Of a stretch of 64,000 nt of DNA, positions 48,668-57,384 are shown in pieces. This DNA comes from Nocardioides eburneiflavus. Lineage in GTDB: Bacteria; Actinomycetota; Actinomycetes; Propionibacteriales; Nocardioidaceae. A program made the translations under genes and the position numbers. The stretch covers positions 1,798,001 to 1,862,000 of the forward strand of contig NZ_SRRO01000001.1 in the NCBI RefSeq assembly GCF_004785795.1, in the 5' to 3' direction. The notes below the pieces were generated by a model that saw nothing but the letters and a program-made list of their open reading frames with translations, was not told the origin of the DNA and ran no database searches. Numbering within the stretch: position 1 is the stretch's first letter; each line of letters opens with the position of its first letter.

Positions 48668-48708
48668 TGACGAGGCGTCTCGAAGGGCTCGCACCTCGAC
48701 CACCGAGG
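48668..48708 (-). repeat. Repeat element, truncated/variant copy
   Basis: The reverse strand shares a 21-bp block with the copies at 50741 and 59228 and then changes to a different 3' half. It lies between the HNH gene and the pyridoxamine-oxidase-family gene. Confidence 0.6.
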
Positions 48709-48720
48709 TGCTGACTGCCC

Positions 48721-49161
48721 CTAGGCGAGCCGTCGCACCGGCAGGTGCTCCCACGGGTCCCAGCCGCCGCCGAGCTGCCGGCCGCTGACCTCGGTCCACG
48801 GGATCCGGACCACGAGGTTGCGCTGCCCGGTCGCCCACGGCCGGGGCTGCCAGGACCGGGCGATCTCGGCGAGCTCGTCCTGGTCGTCGACGAAGGACCC
48901 ACGACCCCGCACGACGACGCTCCACCCGCGCTTGAGCTCGTAGTCGAACTGGTCGACCTCGAAGCACAGCTGCGCGTCGCGCCCGTAGGTGCCGAGCAGG
49001 CTGTAGGCGGTCGTACGGATCAGGATCGACTCCCCGTCGACGGCGTAGTTGACCGGGATGATGTGGGGTCCGTTGGGGGTGCCGACGGCGACCCGGCCCG
49101 CGATGCCCGACACGAGCAGGCGGGCGCAGTCCTCGCGGGAGAGGTCGTGGGTGGTGTGCAT
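48721..49161 (-). CDS. Pyridoxamine 5'-phosphate oxidase family flavin/F420-binding protein
   Basis: 146 aa, split-barrel fold. N-terminal LSREDCARLLVSGIAGRVAVGTPNGPHIIPVNYAVDG (about 7-43) and a central LLGTYGRDAQLCFEVDQFD are typical of DosR-regulon PPOX-like proteins. Cofactor may be FMN, F420 or heme; substrate unknown. AGGAGG is 5 nt before ATG 49161. A DosR-box-like site lies 52 bp upstream, so it probably belongs to the regulon of the neighbouring DosR-like protein. Confidence 0.85.
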   Translation of the reverse strand: MHTTHDLSREDCARLLVSGIAGRVAVGTPNGPHIIPVNYAVDGESILIRTTAYSLLGTYGRDAQLCFEVDQFDYELKRGWSVVVRGRGSFVDDQDELAEIARSWQPRPWATGQRNLVVRIPWTEVSGRQLGGGWDPWEHLPVRRLA

Positions 49162-49212
49162 GGGAGCCTCCTGTGTCTGAGGTCCCAGCGTTGCCCGCAC
49201 CGCCGACCGCGG

Positions 49213-49232
49213 GCAGGGTCGAAGGTCCCGAC
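49213..49232 (-). promoter_or_regulatory. DosR-box-like site upstream of the PPOX-family gene
   Basis: On the minus strand GTCGGGACCTTCGACCCTGC has half-sites GGGAC and GACCC at the spacing of the DosR consensus; it is less perfect than the site at 44563. It is 52 bp before ATG 49161. Confidence 0.5.
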
Positions 49233-49305
49233 GCGACAGGGGCGGGAGTCGCTCGTCGGCCGGGAAGGGCTGACTTCGAGCGCACTCCACGTTGACCGGC
49301 AGGTC

Positions 49306-49311
49306 TAGCGT
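49306..49311 (+). promoter_or_regulatory. Probable -10 element (TAGCGT) of the MoxR-type operon
   Basis: TAGCGT ends 7 nt before GTG 49319; the intervening GGAGGAC could also act as a ribosome site in a longer transcript. Confidence 0.5.
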
Positions 49312-49318
49312 GGAGGAC

Positions 49319-50737
49319 GTGACCGACGCGACCCACGTGGACGACCAGCAGACCCAGCACCCCTCACCCAGCACCCTCGGCCAGCTCCGGGAGAGCGGCC
49401 ACCAGCTGAAGTCGCTGCGCCAGGAGCTGCGCGACAACCTGCTCGAGCGCCTCGCGGCCGGTGTGGACCCCTGGCCGGGGCTGCACGGGTTCGCCGACAC
49501 CGTGATCCCGCAGGTCGAGCGGGCGCTGCTCGCCGGCCACGACGTGGTGCTGCTGGGCGAGCGCGGCCAGGGCAAGACCCGGCTGCTGCGCTCCCTGGTC
49601 GGCCTGCTCGACGAGTGGTCCCCGGTGATCTCCGGCTCCGAGCTCGGCGAGCACCCCTACGACCCGATCACGGTGACGTCGCAGCAGGCGGCAGCGACGT
49701 ACGGCGACGACCTGCGCATCTCGTGGCGGCACCGCGACGAGAGGTACGCCGAGAAGCTGGCGACGCCGGACACGTCGGTCGCCGACCTGATCGGCGACGT
49801 CGACCCGATGAAGGTGGCCGAAGGTCGCCACCTCGGCGACCCGGAGACCATCCACTTCGGCCTGATCCCGCGCAGCCACCGCGGGATCGTCGCGATCAAC
49901 GAGCTGCCCGACCTCGCCGAGCGGATCCAGGTCGCGATGCTCAACGTGATGGAGGAGCGCGACATCCAGATCCGCGGCTACGTCCTGCGGCTGCCGCTCG
50001 ACGTGCTCGTGGTGGCCAGCGCCAACCCCGAGGACTACACCAACCGCGGCCGCATCATCACGCCGCTGAAGGACCGCTTCGGGGCCGAGATCCGCACGCA
50101 CTACCCCCGCGAGGTCGAGCAGGAGATCGCCGTCATCGAGCAGGAGGCCGACCTCGTCGCCACCGTGCCGGCGTACCTGCTCGAGGTGCTCGCACGCTTC
50201 ACCCGCCACCTGCGCGACTCCCAGTCCGTCGACCAGCGCTCCGGCGTGAGCGCCCGCTTCGCCATCGCGGGCGCCGAGACGATCGCGGCGGCCGCGCTGC
50301 ACCGCGCGACCACCCAGGGCGAGGACGAGGCGGTGGCGCGCGTCGTCGACCTCGAGACCGCGGTCGACGTGCTCGGCGGCAAGATCGAGTTCGAGACCGG
50401 CGAGGAGGGCAGAGAGAGCGAGATCCTCACCCACTTGCTGCGCACGGCCGTCGCCGAGACGGTGCGTGCCCACCTCGCGGGCATCGACCTGCGCCTGCTC
50501 GTCGAGGCCATCGAGGAGGGCGCCATGGTCGGCACCGGCGCGCGGGTCGGCGCCCGCGACTTCCTCGCCGGGCTGCCGGTGCTGGGGGAGTCGGACCTCT
50601 ACGACGTGGTGTGCGAGTGCGTCGGCGCCACCAACGACGGTGAGCGTGCCGCCGCCATCGAGCTCGCCCTGGAGGGCCTCTACCTCGCGCGCAAGATCGG
50701 CAAGGACACCGACGGCGGCGAGACCTTCTATGGCTGA
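49319..50737 (+). CDS. MoxR/magnesium-chelatase-type AAA+ ATPase
   Basis: 472 aa. Walker A is GERGQGKTRLL (about 80-90), Walker B is GIVAINELPDLAERIQ (about 185-200), sensor 1 is VVASANPEDYTNRGR (about 229-243) and the arginine finger lies near PREVEQEIAVIE. The C-terminal lid and helical region extends to about 472. Such ATPases pair with VWA-domain proteins, as found two genes downstream (51284), to insert metals or remodel proteins. The 3' end overlaps the GNAT start by 8 nt. Substrate unknown. Confidence 0.9.
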   Translation: MTDATHVDDQQTQHPSPSTLGQLRESGHQLKSLRQELRDNLLERLAAGVDPWPGLHGFADTVIPQVERALLAGHDVVLLGERGQGKTRLLRSLVGLLDEWSPVISGSELGEHPYDPITVTSQQAAATYGDDLRISWRHRDERYAEKLATPDTSVADLIGDVDPMKVAEGRHLGDPETIHFGLIPRSHRGIVAINELPDLAERIQVAMLNVMEERDIQIRGYVLRLPLDVLVVASANPEDYTNRGRIITPLKDRFGAEIRTHYPREVEQEIAVIEQEADLVATVPAYLLEVLARFTRHLRDSQSVDQRSGVSARFAIAGAETIAAAALHRATTQGEDEAVARVVDLETAVDVLGGKIEFETGEEGRESEILTHLLRTAVAETVRAHLAGIDLRLLVEAIEEGAMVGTGARVGARDFLAGLPVLGESDLYDVVCECVGATNDGERAAAIELALEGLYLARKIGKDTDGGETFYG

Positions 50738-51287
50738 CGTTCCCTCGGTGGTTGAGGTGCGAGCGCAGCGAGCCTCGAAACCACGCGTCCGCCAGGGCAC
50801 CGTCGCGGACATCCCCGCCTTCCGAGCCCTCGGCGAGGCCGTCGTGCCGCCCACCTACGGCCCGATCGACGAGGCGTACGCCCAGCGGATGCTCGACGAG
50901 TGGTGGATCCCGGAGGTCTTCGAGAAGTCACTGGCCCGCAACGCGCACCTCGTCGCCGAGTGGGACGACGAGGTCGTCGCGCTGGCCGACCTCGGCCGGC
51001 TCTCGCAGTCCTACCGGCAGTTCCCGCACGTCACCGGCGACCGCGAGGTGATGTGGAAGCTCTACGTGCACCCCGACCACCACGGTCGCGGCATCGGCAG
51101 CCGGCTGCTCGCGGAGGTCGAGTCGATGGTCGAGGGCGAGGAGCTGTGGCTCGAGGTCGTCGACGGCAACGACCAGGCCTACGACTTCTACGTCGCCCGC
51201 GGGTTCCGTGAGGTCGAGCGGGTCACCGACCGGCAGTGGCCCGACGACGTGTGGATGCGCAAGACACTGGGGACGAGGCCGCGATGA
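50730..51287 (+). CDS. GNAT acetyltransferase whose N-terminus is encoded by a repeat element
   Basis: 185 aa. The GNAT core starts at VRQGTVADIPAFRALGE (about 20-36); the acetyl-CoA loop is YVHPDHHGRGIGSRLLAEVE (about 111-130), with DFYVARGF at the C-terminus. Residues about 5-19 come from a 42-bp repeat (50741-50786) that is otherwise intergenic in this window. No in-frame ATG/GTG/TTG lies between the repeat and the core, so translation must pass through the element. It overlaps the ATPase stop at its start and the VWA gene start (ATGA) at its end, so it is a true operon member. Target unknown; one of its operon partners is possible. Confidence 0.85.
   Translation: MADVPSVVEVRAQRASKPRVRQGTVADIPAFRALGEAVVPPTYGPIDEAYAQRMLDEWWIPEVFEKSLARNAHLVAEWDDEVVALADLGRLSQSYRQFPHVTGDREVMWKLYVHPDHHGRGIGSRLLAEVESMVEGEELWLEVVDGNDQAYDFYVARGFREVERVTDRQWPDDVWMRKTLGTRPR
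50741..50786 (+). repeat. Repeat element inside the GNAT coding sequence
   Basis: Matches the copy at 59228-59274 at 41 of 42 positions in the core and shares a block with 48668-48708 (opposite strand). The outer arms GGTGGTTGAGG and CCTCGAAACCAC can pair imperfectly, as in REP-type elements. Confidence 0.75.
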
Positions 51288-53293
51288 GCCGGTTCCGCAA
51301 GTACGACGGTGGCGACCCGCTCGCGCCGCCGGTCGACCTCGCCGAGGCGCTCGACGCCATCGGCCAGGACGTGATGGCCGGCTACTCGCCCGAGCGCGCG
51401 ATGCGGGAGTTCCTGCGCCGCGGTGGCACCGACCAGGCCGGGCTCGACGAGCTCGCTAGGAAGGTCGCCGAGCGGCGCCGCGAGATCCTCCAGCGCAACA
51501 ACCTCGACGGCACGATGCGCGAGGTCCGCGAACTGCTCGACAAGGCCGTCCTCGCCGAGCGCGGCCAGCTCGCCCGCGACATCACGATGGACGACGGCGA
51601 CCGCGCGTTCCGTGAGCTCATGCTCGACAACCTGCCCACCTCCACCCCGGCTGCAGTGAGCGAGCTGGCGTCGTACGACTGGCAGTCCAGCGAGGCGCGC
51701 GAGGCCTACGAGCAGATCAAGGACCTCCTCGGACGGGAGCTGCTCGACCAGCGCTTCGCCGGCATGAAGCAGGCGCTCGAGGGGGCCACCGACGAAGACC
51801 GCCAGGCCGTGCAGGAGATGCTGTCCGACCTCAACGACCTGCTCGAGAAGCACGCTGCCGGCGGAGTCACGGACGAGGAGTTCCGCGACTTCATGGACAA
51901 GCACGGCGACTACTTCGCCGACTCGGACGGGCGCACCCCGCAGGACATGGACGAGCTGCTCGACCAGCTCGCCCAGCGCGCGGCCGCGGCCCAGCGGATG
52001 CTCAACTCCATGACGCCCGAGCAGCGCCAGGAGCTCATGGAGCTGTCCCAGCAGGCGTTCGGCTCGCCTGCGCTGATGGAGCAGCTGGCCCGGATGGACG
52101 CCCACCTGCAGGCGCTCCGACCGGGCGAGGACTGGTCGGGGTCGGAGTCGTTCGAGGGAGACCAGGGGATGGGTCTCGGTGACGGGACCGGGGCGCTCCA
52201 GGACCTCGCCCAGCTCGACGCCCTGGCCGACCAGCTCGCCCAGTCGCACCACGGCGCCCGGATGGACGACGTCGACCTCGACGCGCTGGCCAGGCAGCTC
52301 GGCCCCGACGCGGCGGTGGCGGCGAGGACCCTCCAGGAGCTCGAGCGGGCGCTGCGCGACAGCGGCTACCTCAAGCGCGGCTCCGACGGCGAACTGCGGC
52401 TCTCGCCCAAGGCGATGCGCCAGCTCGGCAAGGCGCTGCTGCGCGACGTCGCCGACCGCATGAGCGGGCGCTCGGGAACCCGCGAGACCCGTACGACGGG
52501 GGTGGCCGGCGAGCCGACCGGGTCGAGCCGGCGGTGGGAGTTCGGCGACACCGAGCCGTGGGACGTGCCGCGTACGATCACCAACGCGGTCCTGCGGGAC
52601 GGAGGCGCGTCCCCCGTCAGGATCCAGGTCGACGACATCGAGGTCACCGAGACCGAGGCCCGCACCCAGGCGGCCGTGGCGCTCCTCGTCGACACGTCGT
52701 TCTCGATGGCGATGGACGGGCGCTGGGTGCCGATGAAGCGCACCGCGCTCGCGCTGCACCAGCTCGTCCGGTCACGCTTCCGCGGCGACGACCTCCAGCT
52801 CATCGCCTTCGGCCGGCACGCCCAGGTGATGGAGATCGAGGAGCTCACCGCGCTCGACGCCCGCTGGGACAAGGGGACCAACCTGCACCACGGGCTGCTC
52901 CTCGCCAACCGGTTCTTCCGCAAGCACCCCAACGCCCAGCCCGTCCTGCTCGTCGTCACCGACGGCGAGCCGACCGCGCACCTCGAGGCCGACGGCGAGG
53001 TCTGGTTCTCCTACCCGCCGCACCCCCTGACCATCGCCCACTCCGTGCGCGAGCTCGACGCAGCGGCCCGGCTCGGCGCGCAGACCACGTTCTTCCGCCT
53101 CGGCGAGGACCCCGGCCTGGCGCGATTCATCGACTCGATGGCCAGGCGGGTCGACGGTCGCATGGTCAGTCCCGAGCTCGACGACCTCGGTGCGGCGGTC
53201 GTCGGGTCCTACCTCGGCTCGCGCGGTCCCGCGTCGTCCTACCGCGAGCACTTCGGGGACTTCTACGGCGGGGGTCGCGGGTTCTGGGTCTGA
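51284..53293 (+). CDS. VWA-domain protein, partner of the MoxR-type ATPase
   Basis: 669 aa. A long helical N-terminal region (about 1-420, with QEMLSDLNDLLEKHA and repeated Met/Gln-rich helices) precedes a C-terminal VWA domain (about 470-640): the MIDAS starts DTSFSM (about 486), continues with a KGTNLHHGL threonine loop and TDGEPTAH. In magnesium-chelatase-like systems the VWA protein bridges substrate and ATPase. ATG 51284 overlaps the GNAT stop (ATGA). No chelatase H subunit is present, so this is probably a MoxR-VWA remodelling pair. Confidence 0.88.
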   Translation: MSRFRKYDGGDPLAPPVDLAEALDAIGQDVMAGYSPERAMREFLRRGGTDQAGLDELARKVAERRREILQRNNLDGTMREVRELLDKAVLAERGQLARDITMDDGDRAFRELMLDNLPTSTPAAVSELASYDWQSSEAREAYEQIKDLLGRELLDQRFAGMKQALEGATDEDRQAVQEMLSDLNDLLEKHAAGGVTDEEFRDFMDKHGDYFADSDGRTPQDMDELLDQLAQRAAAAQRMLNSMTPEQRQELMELSQQAFGSPALMEQLARMDAHLQALRPGEDWSGSESFEGDQGMGLGDGTGALQDLAQLDALADQLAQSHHGARMDDVDLDALARQLGPDAAVAARTLQELERALRDSGYLKRGSDGELRLSPKAMRQLGKALLRDVADRMSGRSGTRETRTTGVAGEPTGSSRRWEFGDTEPWDVPRTITNAVLRDGGASPVRIQVDDIEVTETEARTQAAVALLVDTSFSMAMDGRWVPMKRTALALHQLVRSRFRGDDLQLIAFGRHAQVMEIEELTALDARWDKGTNLHHGLLLANRFFRKHPNAQPVLLVVTDGEPTAHLEADGEVWFSYPPHPLTIAHSVRELDAAARLGAQTTFFRLGEDPGLARFIDSMARRVDGRMVSPELDDLGAAVVGSYLGSRGPASSYREHFGDFYGGGRGFWV

Positions 53294-53309
53294 GGGCCAG
53301 ACTTCCCCC

Positions 53310-53681
53310 ATGCCCCGTCTCGTGCAGGTCGCGCAGCGCGCGACCGACCTCGCCGCCACCAGCGCCTTCTACGCCGAGCTGCTCGGAGTCGAGCCGGTCG
53401 CCACCTTCGACCCGCCCGGGCTGGCGTTCTTCGACCTCGACGGCGTACGTCTCCTCCTGGACCGCGGCGCCCCGTCGGCGCTGATCTACCTGCCCGTCGA
53501 CGACATCGACGCGGCCGTCGCCGGGCTGCGGGAGAAGGGCGTGGAGATCACCGCGGAGCCGCACGTGATCTTCGGGCACGACGACGACACCCTCGGCCCG
53601 GCCGGCACCGACGAGTGGATGGCGTTCTTCACCGACCCCGAGGGCAGCACGGTCGGCCTCGTCGAGCAGCGCCCGCGCTGA
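53310..53681 (+). CDS. VOC-family protein
   Basis: 123 aa. VOC modules at RLVQVAQRATDLAATSAFYAELLGV (about 3-27) and WMAFFTDPEGSTVGLVEQ (about 104-121). Single-module glyoxalase-like protein; no catalytic role assigned. ATG 53310 lies 17 nt after the VWA stop; CAGACT 6 nt upstream could drive it separately. Convergent with the NTF2-like gene. Confidence 0.83.
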   Translation: MPRLVQVAQRATDLAATSAFYAELLGVEPVATFDPPGLAFFDLDGVRLLLDRGAPSALIYLPVDDIDAAVAGLREKGVEITAEPHVIFGHDDDTLGPAGTDEWMAFFTDPEGSTVGLVEQRPR

Positions 53682-53702
53682 CGACGGCGGACCAGCGTGC
53701 CG

Positions 53703-54110
53703 TCACTGCGTGCCGGCAGCCTCCAGCATCCGCAGCAGCTCTGCGCCCATGTGCTCGATGACGGCGTCGAGCGCCTTCTTCGGGCGCACCATGACCGTGA
53801 AGTCGACGATCCGGCCTTCGTCGTCCCAGGTGATCATGTCGATCCCGGAGACGTCGAGGCCGCCGACCTCGGTGCGGAACTGCAGCACCGCCGAGTCCTC
53901 GCCGAGCCACTCGCGCTTGTAGGCCAGCTGCGGCCCGAGGACCGTGAAGGCGGCGGTGAGGTAGCCGACGACGGTGTCGCGGCCGACCTGGGGCGTGTGC
54001 ACGGCGGGGCTGCGGAAGACCGCGTCCTCCGCGACGAGGCCGGGCAGGCCGGCCGGGTCACGACTCTCGACCACGGCGTGCCAGCGGGCGAGGGCGGCGG
54101 CTGCATCCAT
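53703..54110 (-). CDS. NTF2-like/SnoaL-type protein
   Basis: 135 aa, cone-shaped NTF2-like fold: AAAALARWHAVVESRDPAGLPGLVAEDAVFRSPAV (about 2-36) and WDDEGRIVDFTVMVRPKKAL (about 94-113) are typical. Members include ketosteroid isomerases, cyclases and small binding proteins; no catalytic residue is diagnostic here. ATG 54110 is preferred over ATG 54119 because CACGAT lies 7 nt upstream. The gene is followed (on this strand) by the convergent VOC gene. Confidence 0.8.
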   Translation of the reverse strand: MDAAAALARWHAVVESRDPAGLPGLVAEDAVFRSPAVHTPQVGRDTVVGYLTAAFTVLGPQLAYKREWLGEDSAVLQFRTEVGGLDVSGIDMITWDDEGRIVDFTVMVRPKKALDAVIEHMGAELLRMLEAAGTQ

Positions 54111-54209
54111 GCGCGCCATCGTGCCACCACCGCGACCGCGCCGCCCGTACGCCTCCGTGGTCCCGCCGCGTCAGCGCGGGCTGTGTCCCGCCGCCTCGAC
54201 CTCCCCGGT

Positions 54210-54348
54210 GGGGTAGTCCAGTGGGTTGTGGTCGTCTTCCGGCGTCCCGGAGCGGTAGTCCAGTGGGTTGTGGTCGTCTTTCGGTCGGATCCCAGCCACA
54301 TCTCGCTGGACTACCCACCTGCCCATCCAGATCTCACTGGACTACCCC
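54210..54348. repeat. Nested direct and inverted repeats upstream of the NTF2-like gene
   Basis: A 27-bp exact direct repeat (54212-54238 and 54254-54280, period 42 bp) on the left, and two related 17-bp repeats (54300-54316 and 54331-54347) on the right. The left and right copies form nested inverted pairs: 54210-54223 with 54335-54348 (14 bp perfect) and 54254-54263 with 54306-54315 (10 bp perfect). No gene is present; the RNA or cruciform could fold as a long double hairpin. Confidence 0.75.
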
Positions 54349-54387
54349 GAGGAGGCGCGGGCGGGCGGGCACGCGGGCGTACGGCCC

Positions 54388-55740
54388 TCAGCTGACGGCG
54401 AACCCCGGCAGCGACTCCTCGAGGATCTCCCGGAAGGGGATGCTCGCGCTGAGCTGGCTGAGCAGGCCGATGGCGCCGATCCAGGTGCGGTGGATCAGCA
54501 GGTAGGACGTCGGCAGGTTGAGCTTCATCGCGAGGGTGAACGCCTCCGAGCGCGGGTCGTTGACCCGCTCGAACTGCTCGCGCATCCAGTCGCGGGTGAA
54601 GGTGAAGCGCTCCTGGGCGGCGGGCTCGACGAAGGGCGCGAGGTAGTCCAGCACCTGCCGCGGGTCGACCTCGATCCGGTCCTTGATGAAGCCCTCCGCC
54701 CGGAGGCCGGCCACCAGCGACTCGTCGTCGTTGTCGAGCGCGATCCGCATCAACCGGCCGGTGGCGGGCGGCATGCGACCCTCCTCGAGCCGGGCGACGG
54801 CGCCGAAGTCGAGCACCCCGAGCCGGCCGAGCCCACCGTCGGCCGCGGGGATGACGCGGAAGTTCCCGGGGTGCGGGTCGGCGTGCAGCATCCCCGTGCG
54901 CACCGGTCCCTCGAAGAGGAACCGCACGAAGATCTCGCCGTAGTGGTCGCGCTCCTCCTGCGTGCCCTCGCGGATCACGTGCGCCAGCGAGTGCGCGGAG
55001 TCCAGCCACTCGGTCACGAGGACCTCCTCGCCCACCGCGACGACACCGGGGACCACGATGTCCGGGTGGTCGGCGAAGGCCTCGGCGTACGCCGACTGGG
55101 CCTCGGCCTCGAGGTGGTAGTCGAGCTCGTCGGCCGCGCGGGCCTGGAGCTCGGCGACGAGCGGCTTGATGTCGAGCCCGGGGAACACCGGGGCGACGCC
55201 GCGGGCGAGCCGGGCGATCTGCCGCAGGTCGGCCATCAGCGCCTCGCCGGCGCCGGGGTACTGGACCTTGACCGCGACGTCGCGCTCGGCGCCGTCACCG
55301 ACGTGGTCGAGCCACCGGCCCCGGTGCACCTGCCCGATCGAGGCCGCCGCGGTGGGCGCCCCGTCGAGCCAGACCAGCCGTTCCTTCCAGTCGGCACCGA
55401 GGTGGGTCGTCAGCTGCTGGCGCACCGTCGCGGTCGGCATCGGCGGAGCGGAGTCCTGCAGGGCCGTCAGGTGCTCGCGGTAGGGGGCGGCGACCTCGTC
55501 CGGGAGCGCCGACTCGAGGACGCTGAGGGCCTGGCCGAACTTCATCGCTCCGCCCTTGAGCTCACCGAGCGTGCGGAAGAGCTGCTCGGCGGTGCGCTGC
55601 TGCATCTCGCTCAGCACCGCGTCGGCGGGCTTGCCGCCGAGCCGCTTGCCGAACCCCACGGCCTGGCGCCCGGCGTACCCGAGGGGGAGGGCGGCGAGAC
55701 GGGCCGTACGGGCGGCGGCCTTGCGGGGGAGCTCGGTCAT
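54388..55740 (-). CDS. ABC1/AarF (UbiB-type) kinase-like protein
   Basis: 450 aa. The N-terminal KxGQ motif is MKFGQALS (about 67-74), the Ala-rich loop that replaces the Gly-rich loop is PTAAASIGQVH (about 126-136), and downstream kinase-like residues occur in VKVQYPGAG, ADPHPGNF (about 288-295) and LDFGAVARL (about 310). In bacteria UbiB/AarF-type proteins support quinone synthesis or lipid homeostasis; in actinobacteria the role is open. ATG 55740 is preferred over ATG 55749 because GACAAT lies 7 nt upstream. It is divergent from the subtilase gene. Confidence 0.88.
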   Translation of the reverse strand: MTELPRKAAARTARLAALPLGYAGRQAVGFGKRLGGKPADAVLSEMQQRTAEQLFRTLGELKGGAMKFGQALSVLESALPDEVAAPYREHLTALQDSAPPMPTATVRQQLTTHLGADWKERLVWLDGAPTAAASIGQVHRGRWLDHVGDGAERDVAVKVQYPGAGEALMADLRQIARLARGVAPVFPGLDIKPLVAELQARAADELDYHLEAEAQSAYAEAFADHPDIVVPGVVAVGEEVLVTEWLDSAHSLAHVIREGTQEERDHYGEIFVRFLFEGPVRTGMLHADPHPGNFRVIPAADGGLGRLGVLDFGAVARLEEGRMPPATGRLMRIALDNDDESLVAGLRAEGFIKDRIEVDPRQVLDYLAPFVEPAAQERFTFTRDWMREQFERVNDPRSEAFTLAMKLNLPTSYLLIHRTWIGAIGLLSQLSASIPFREILEESLPGFAVS

Positions 55741-55882
55741 GGGGCCCATTGTCCCTGCCCGCACAACGCGTACTCCGGACTCGACTACCGGGCGCGGCTT
55801 ACGACTCGTCCCGGACCGGGCGTGACCTGCCACACGCTCGCTCGATGAGCGGGCGATGACCTCGACCTCTCGGGAGGAACAC

Positions 55883-57358
55883 GTGCACTCGACCGCGCGT
55901 CTCAAGCCCCTGCTCGCCTGTGCGGCGAGCGTCCTCGTGGCCTCGGCCACCTTCGCCGTCGGCGGCACGGCCTCCGCAGCCGGCCCGTCGGCGCAGCAGG
56001 CCAACGTCTCCGACTTCCTCGCCGGTCAGCTGGCCGGCCTGACGGGCAGGACGACCGTGATGGTGCACGGCACCTCGATCTCCGCGGCCCGGCAGGCCGT
56101 GTCGGGCACCGGCATGACGAAGACCGGTGAGTTCGAGGCCGTCGGCGTCGTGGTCGCCAACGCGTCGAAGAGCCAGATCCAGGCCGTACGCAGCGCGCCG
56201 GGCGTGACCTACGTCGAGGGCGGGGCCCAGCCGATCGAGTTCTTCCAGGAGACCTCCAACACCGCGACCCGTGGCGCCGAGGCGGCCGCGACGCTCACAG
56301 GAGCCGACGGCTCGCCCCTCACCGGCACGGGCGTCAGCGTCGCCGTGATCGACTCCGGCATCGATCCCACCCATCCCTACTTCAAGGAGGCCGACGGCTC
56401 GAGCGCCGTCGTCGCCAACCTCAAGGCGCTCTGCGAGCCGCTGACCGAGACCTGCTCGGTCCAGCGCGTCCCGGGCTCCGTCGACACCGACACCCTCTCG
56501 GTGGGCGGCCACGGCACCCACGTCAGCGGCATCGTGGCCGGGCGCCCGACCACGCTGACCGACGGCGGAGAGCTCCAGGGCGCAGCTCCCGGCGCCAAGC
56601 TGGTGTCGATCTCCACCGGCGCCGGCATCGTGATCCTCGGTGCCGACTCGGCGCTCAACTGGGTGCTGGAGAACCACGAGGCGCCCTGCGGCGCCGGTGT
56701 GCCGGCCTCGACCTGCCCGCCGATCAAGGTCACCAACAACTCCTACGGGCCCTCCGGCGGCGGTGAGTTCGACCCGGAGTCGGCCACCGTCAAGCTCCAG
56801 CGCGCGCTGGCCGCCGAGGGCGTCGTCACCGTCTGGGCCGCCGGCAACGACGGCGGCGACGGCTCGGAGAGCCTGACCAACCCGCCCGGCCAGGACCCCA
56901 CCGGCGGCATCCTCTCGGTCGCGTCCTACTACGACCAGGACACCGGCACGCGTGACGGCGTGGTCTCCGACTACAGCTCGCGCGGCCTCGAGTCCGACGC
57001 CTCGACGTGGCCCGACATCTCCGCCCCGGGCGAGAACATCACGTCCTCGTGCCGCCTCTACCTGGCGATCTGCTCGACCGGGCTCGACTTCCGCAACGGC
57101 CCCGGAGCGCTCGACATCGGCACCTTCAACACGATCAGCGGCACCTCGATGGCGGCCCCGCACATCGCCGGCATCGTCGCGCAGCTGTTCCAGGCCGACC
57201 CGTCCGCGACCCCGGCCGACATCGAACGGGCGTTGAAGGTCTCGGCCCACAAGTTCACCGACGGCGCCGCCTACGAGGCCGGTGACGGCGGGACCACGTC
57301 GTACGACAAGGGCCACGGCCTCGTCGACGTCGTGGCGGCAGTCGCGGCCCTGGGGTGA
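55883..57358 (+). CDS. Secreted subtilisin-like serine protease (S8)
   Basis: 491 aa from GTG 55883, chosen for GGGAGG 5 nt upstream. Signal peptide (about 1-34, ending near TASAA), an I9-like propeptide (about 50-115), then the peptidase domain: Asp in AVIDSGIDPTHPYF (about 155-160), His in GGHGTHVSGIVAG (about 210-217), and the oxyanion Asn near NNSYGPSGG (about 287), and Ser in SGTSMAAPHIAGIV (about 423-436). An insertion with several cysteines may form disulfides. It would be exported and processed, degrading extracellular protein. Three hairpins follow. Confidence 0.93.
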   Translation: MHSTARLKPLLACAASVLVASATFAVGGTASAAGPSAQQANVSDFLAGQLAGLTGRTTVMVHGTSISAARQAVSGTGMTKTGEFEAVGVVVANASKSQIQAVRSAPGVTYVEGGAQPIEFFQETSNTATRGAEAAATLTGADGSPLTGTGVSVAVIDSGIDPTHPYFKEADGSSAVVANLKALCEPLTETCSVQRVPGSVDTDTLSVGGHGTHVSGIVAGRPTTLTDGGELQGAAPGAKLVSISTGAGIVILGADSALNWVLENHEAPCGAGVPASTCPPIKVTNNSYGPSGGGEFDPESATVKLQRALAAEGVVTVWAAGNDGGDGSESLTNPPGQDPTGGILSVASYYDQDTGTRDGVVSDYSSRGLESDASTWPDISAPGENITSSCRLYLAICSTGLDFRNGPGALDIGTFNTISGTSMAAPHIAGIVAQLFQADPSATPADIERALKVSAHKFTDGAAYEAGDGGTTSYDKGHGLVDVVAAVAALG

Positions 57359-57384
57359 GCACCACCTCACCACTGGGCTGAACA

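Noticed and set aside
50257..53293. A complete magnesium chelatase operon
   Set aside because: The ATPase and VWA pair is present but no large H-type subunit or other tetrapyrrole gene is found; a MoxR-VWA pair explains the data.
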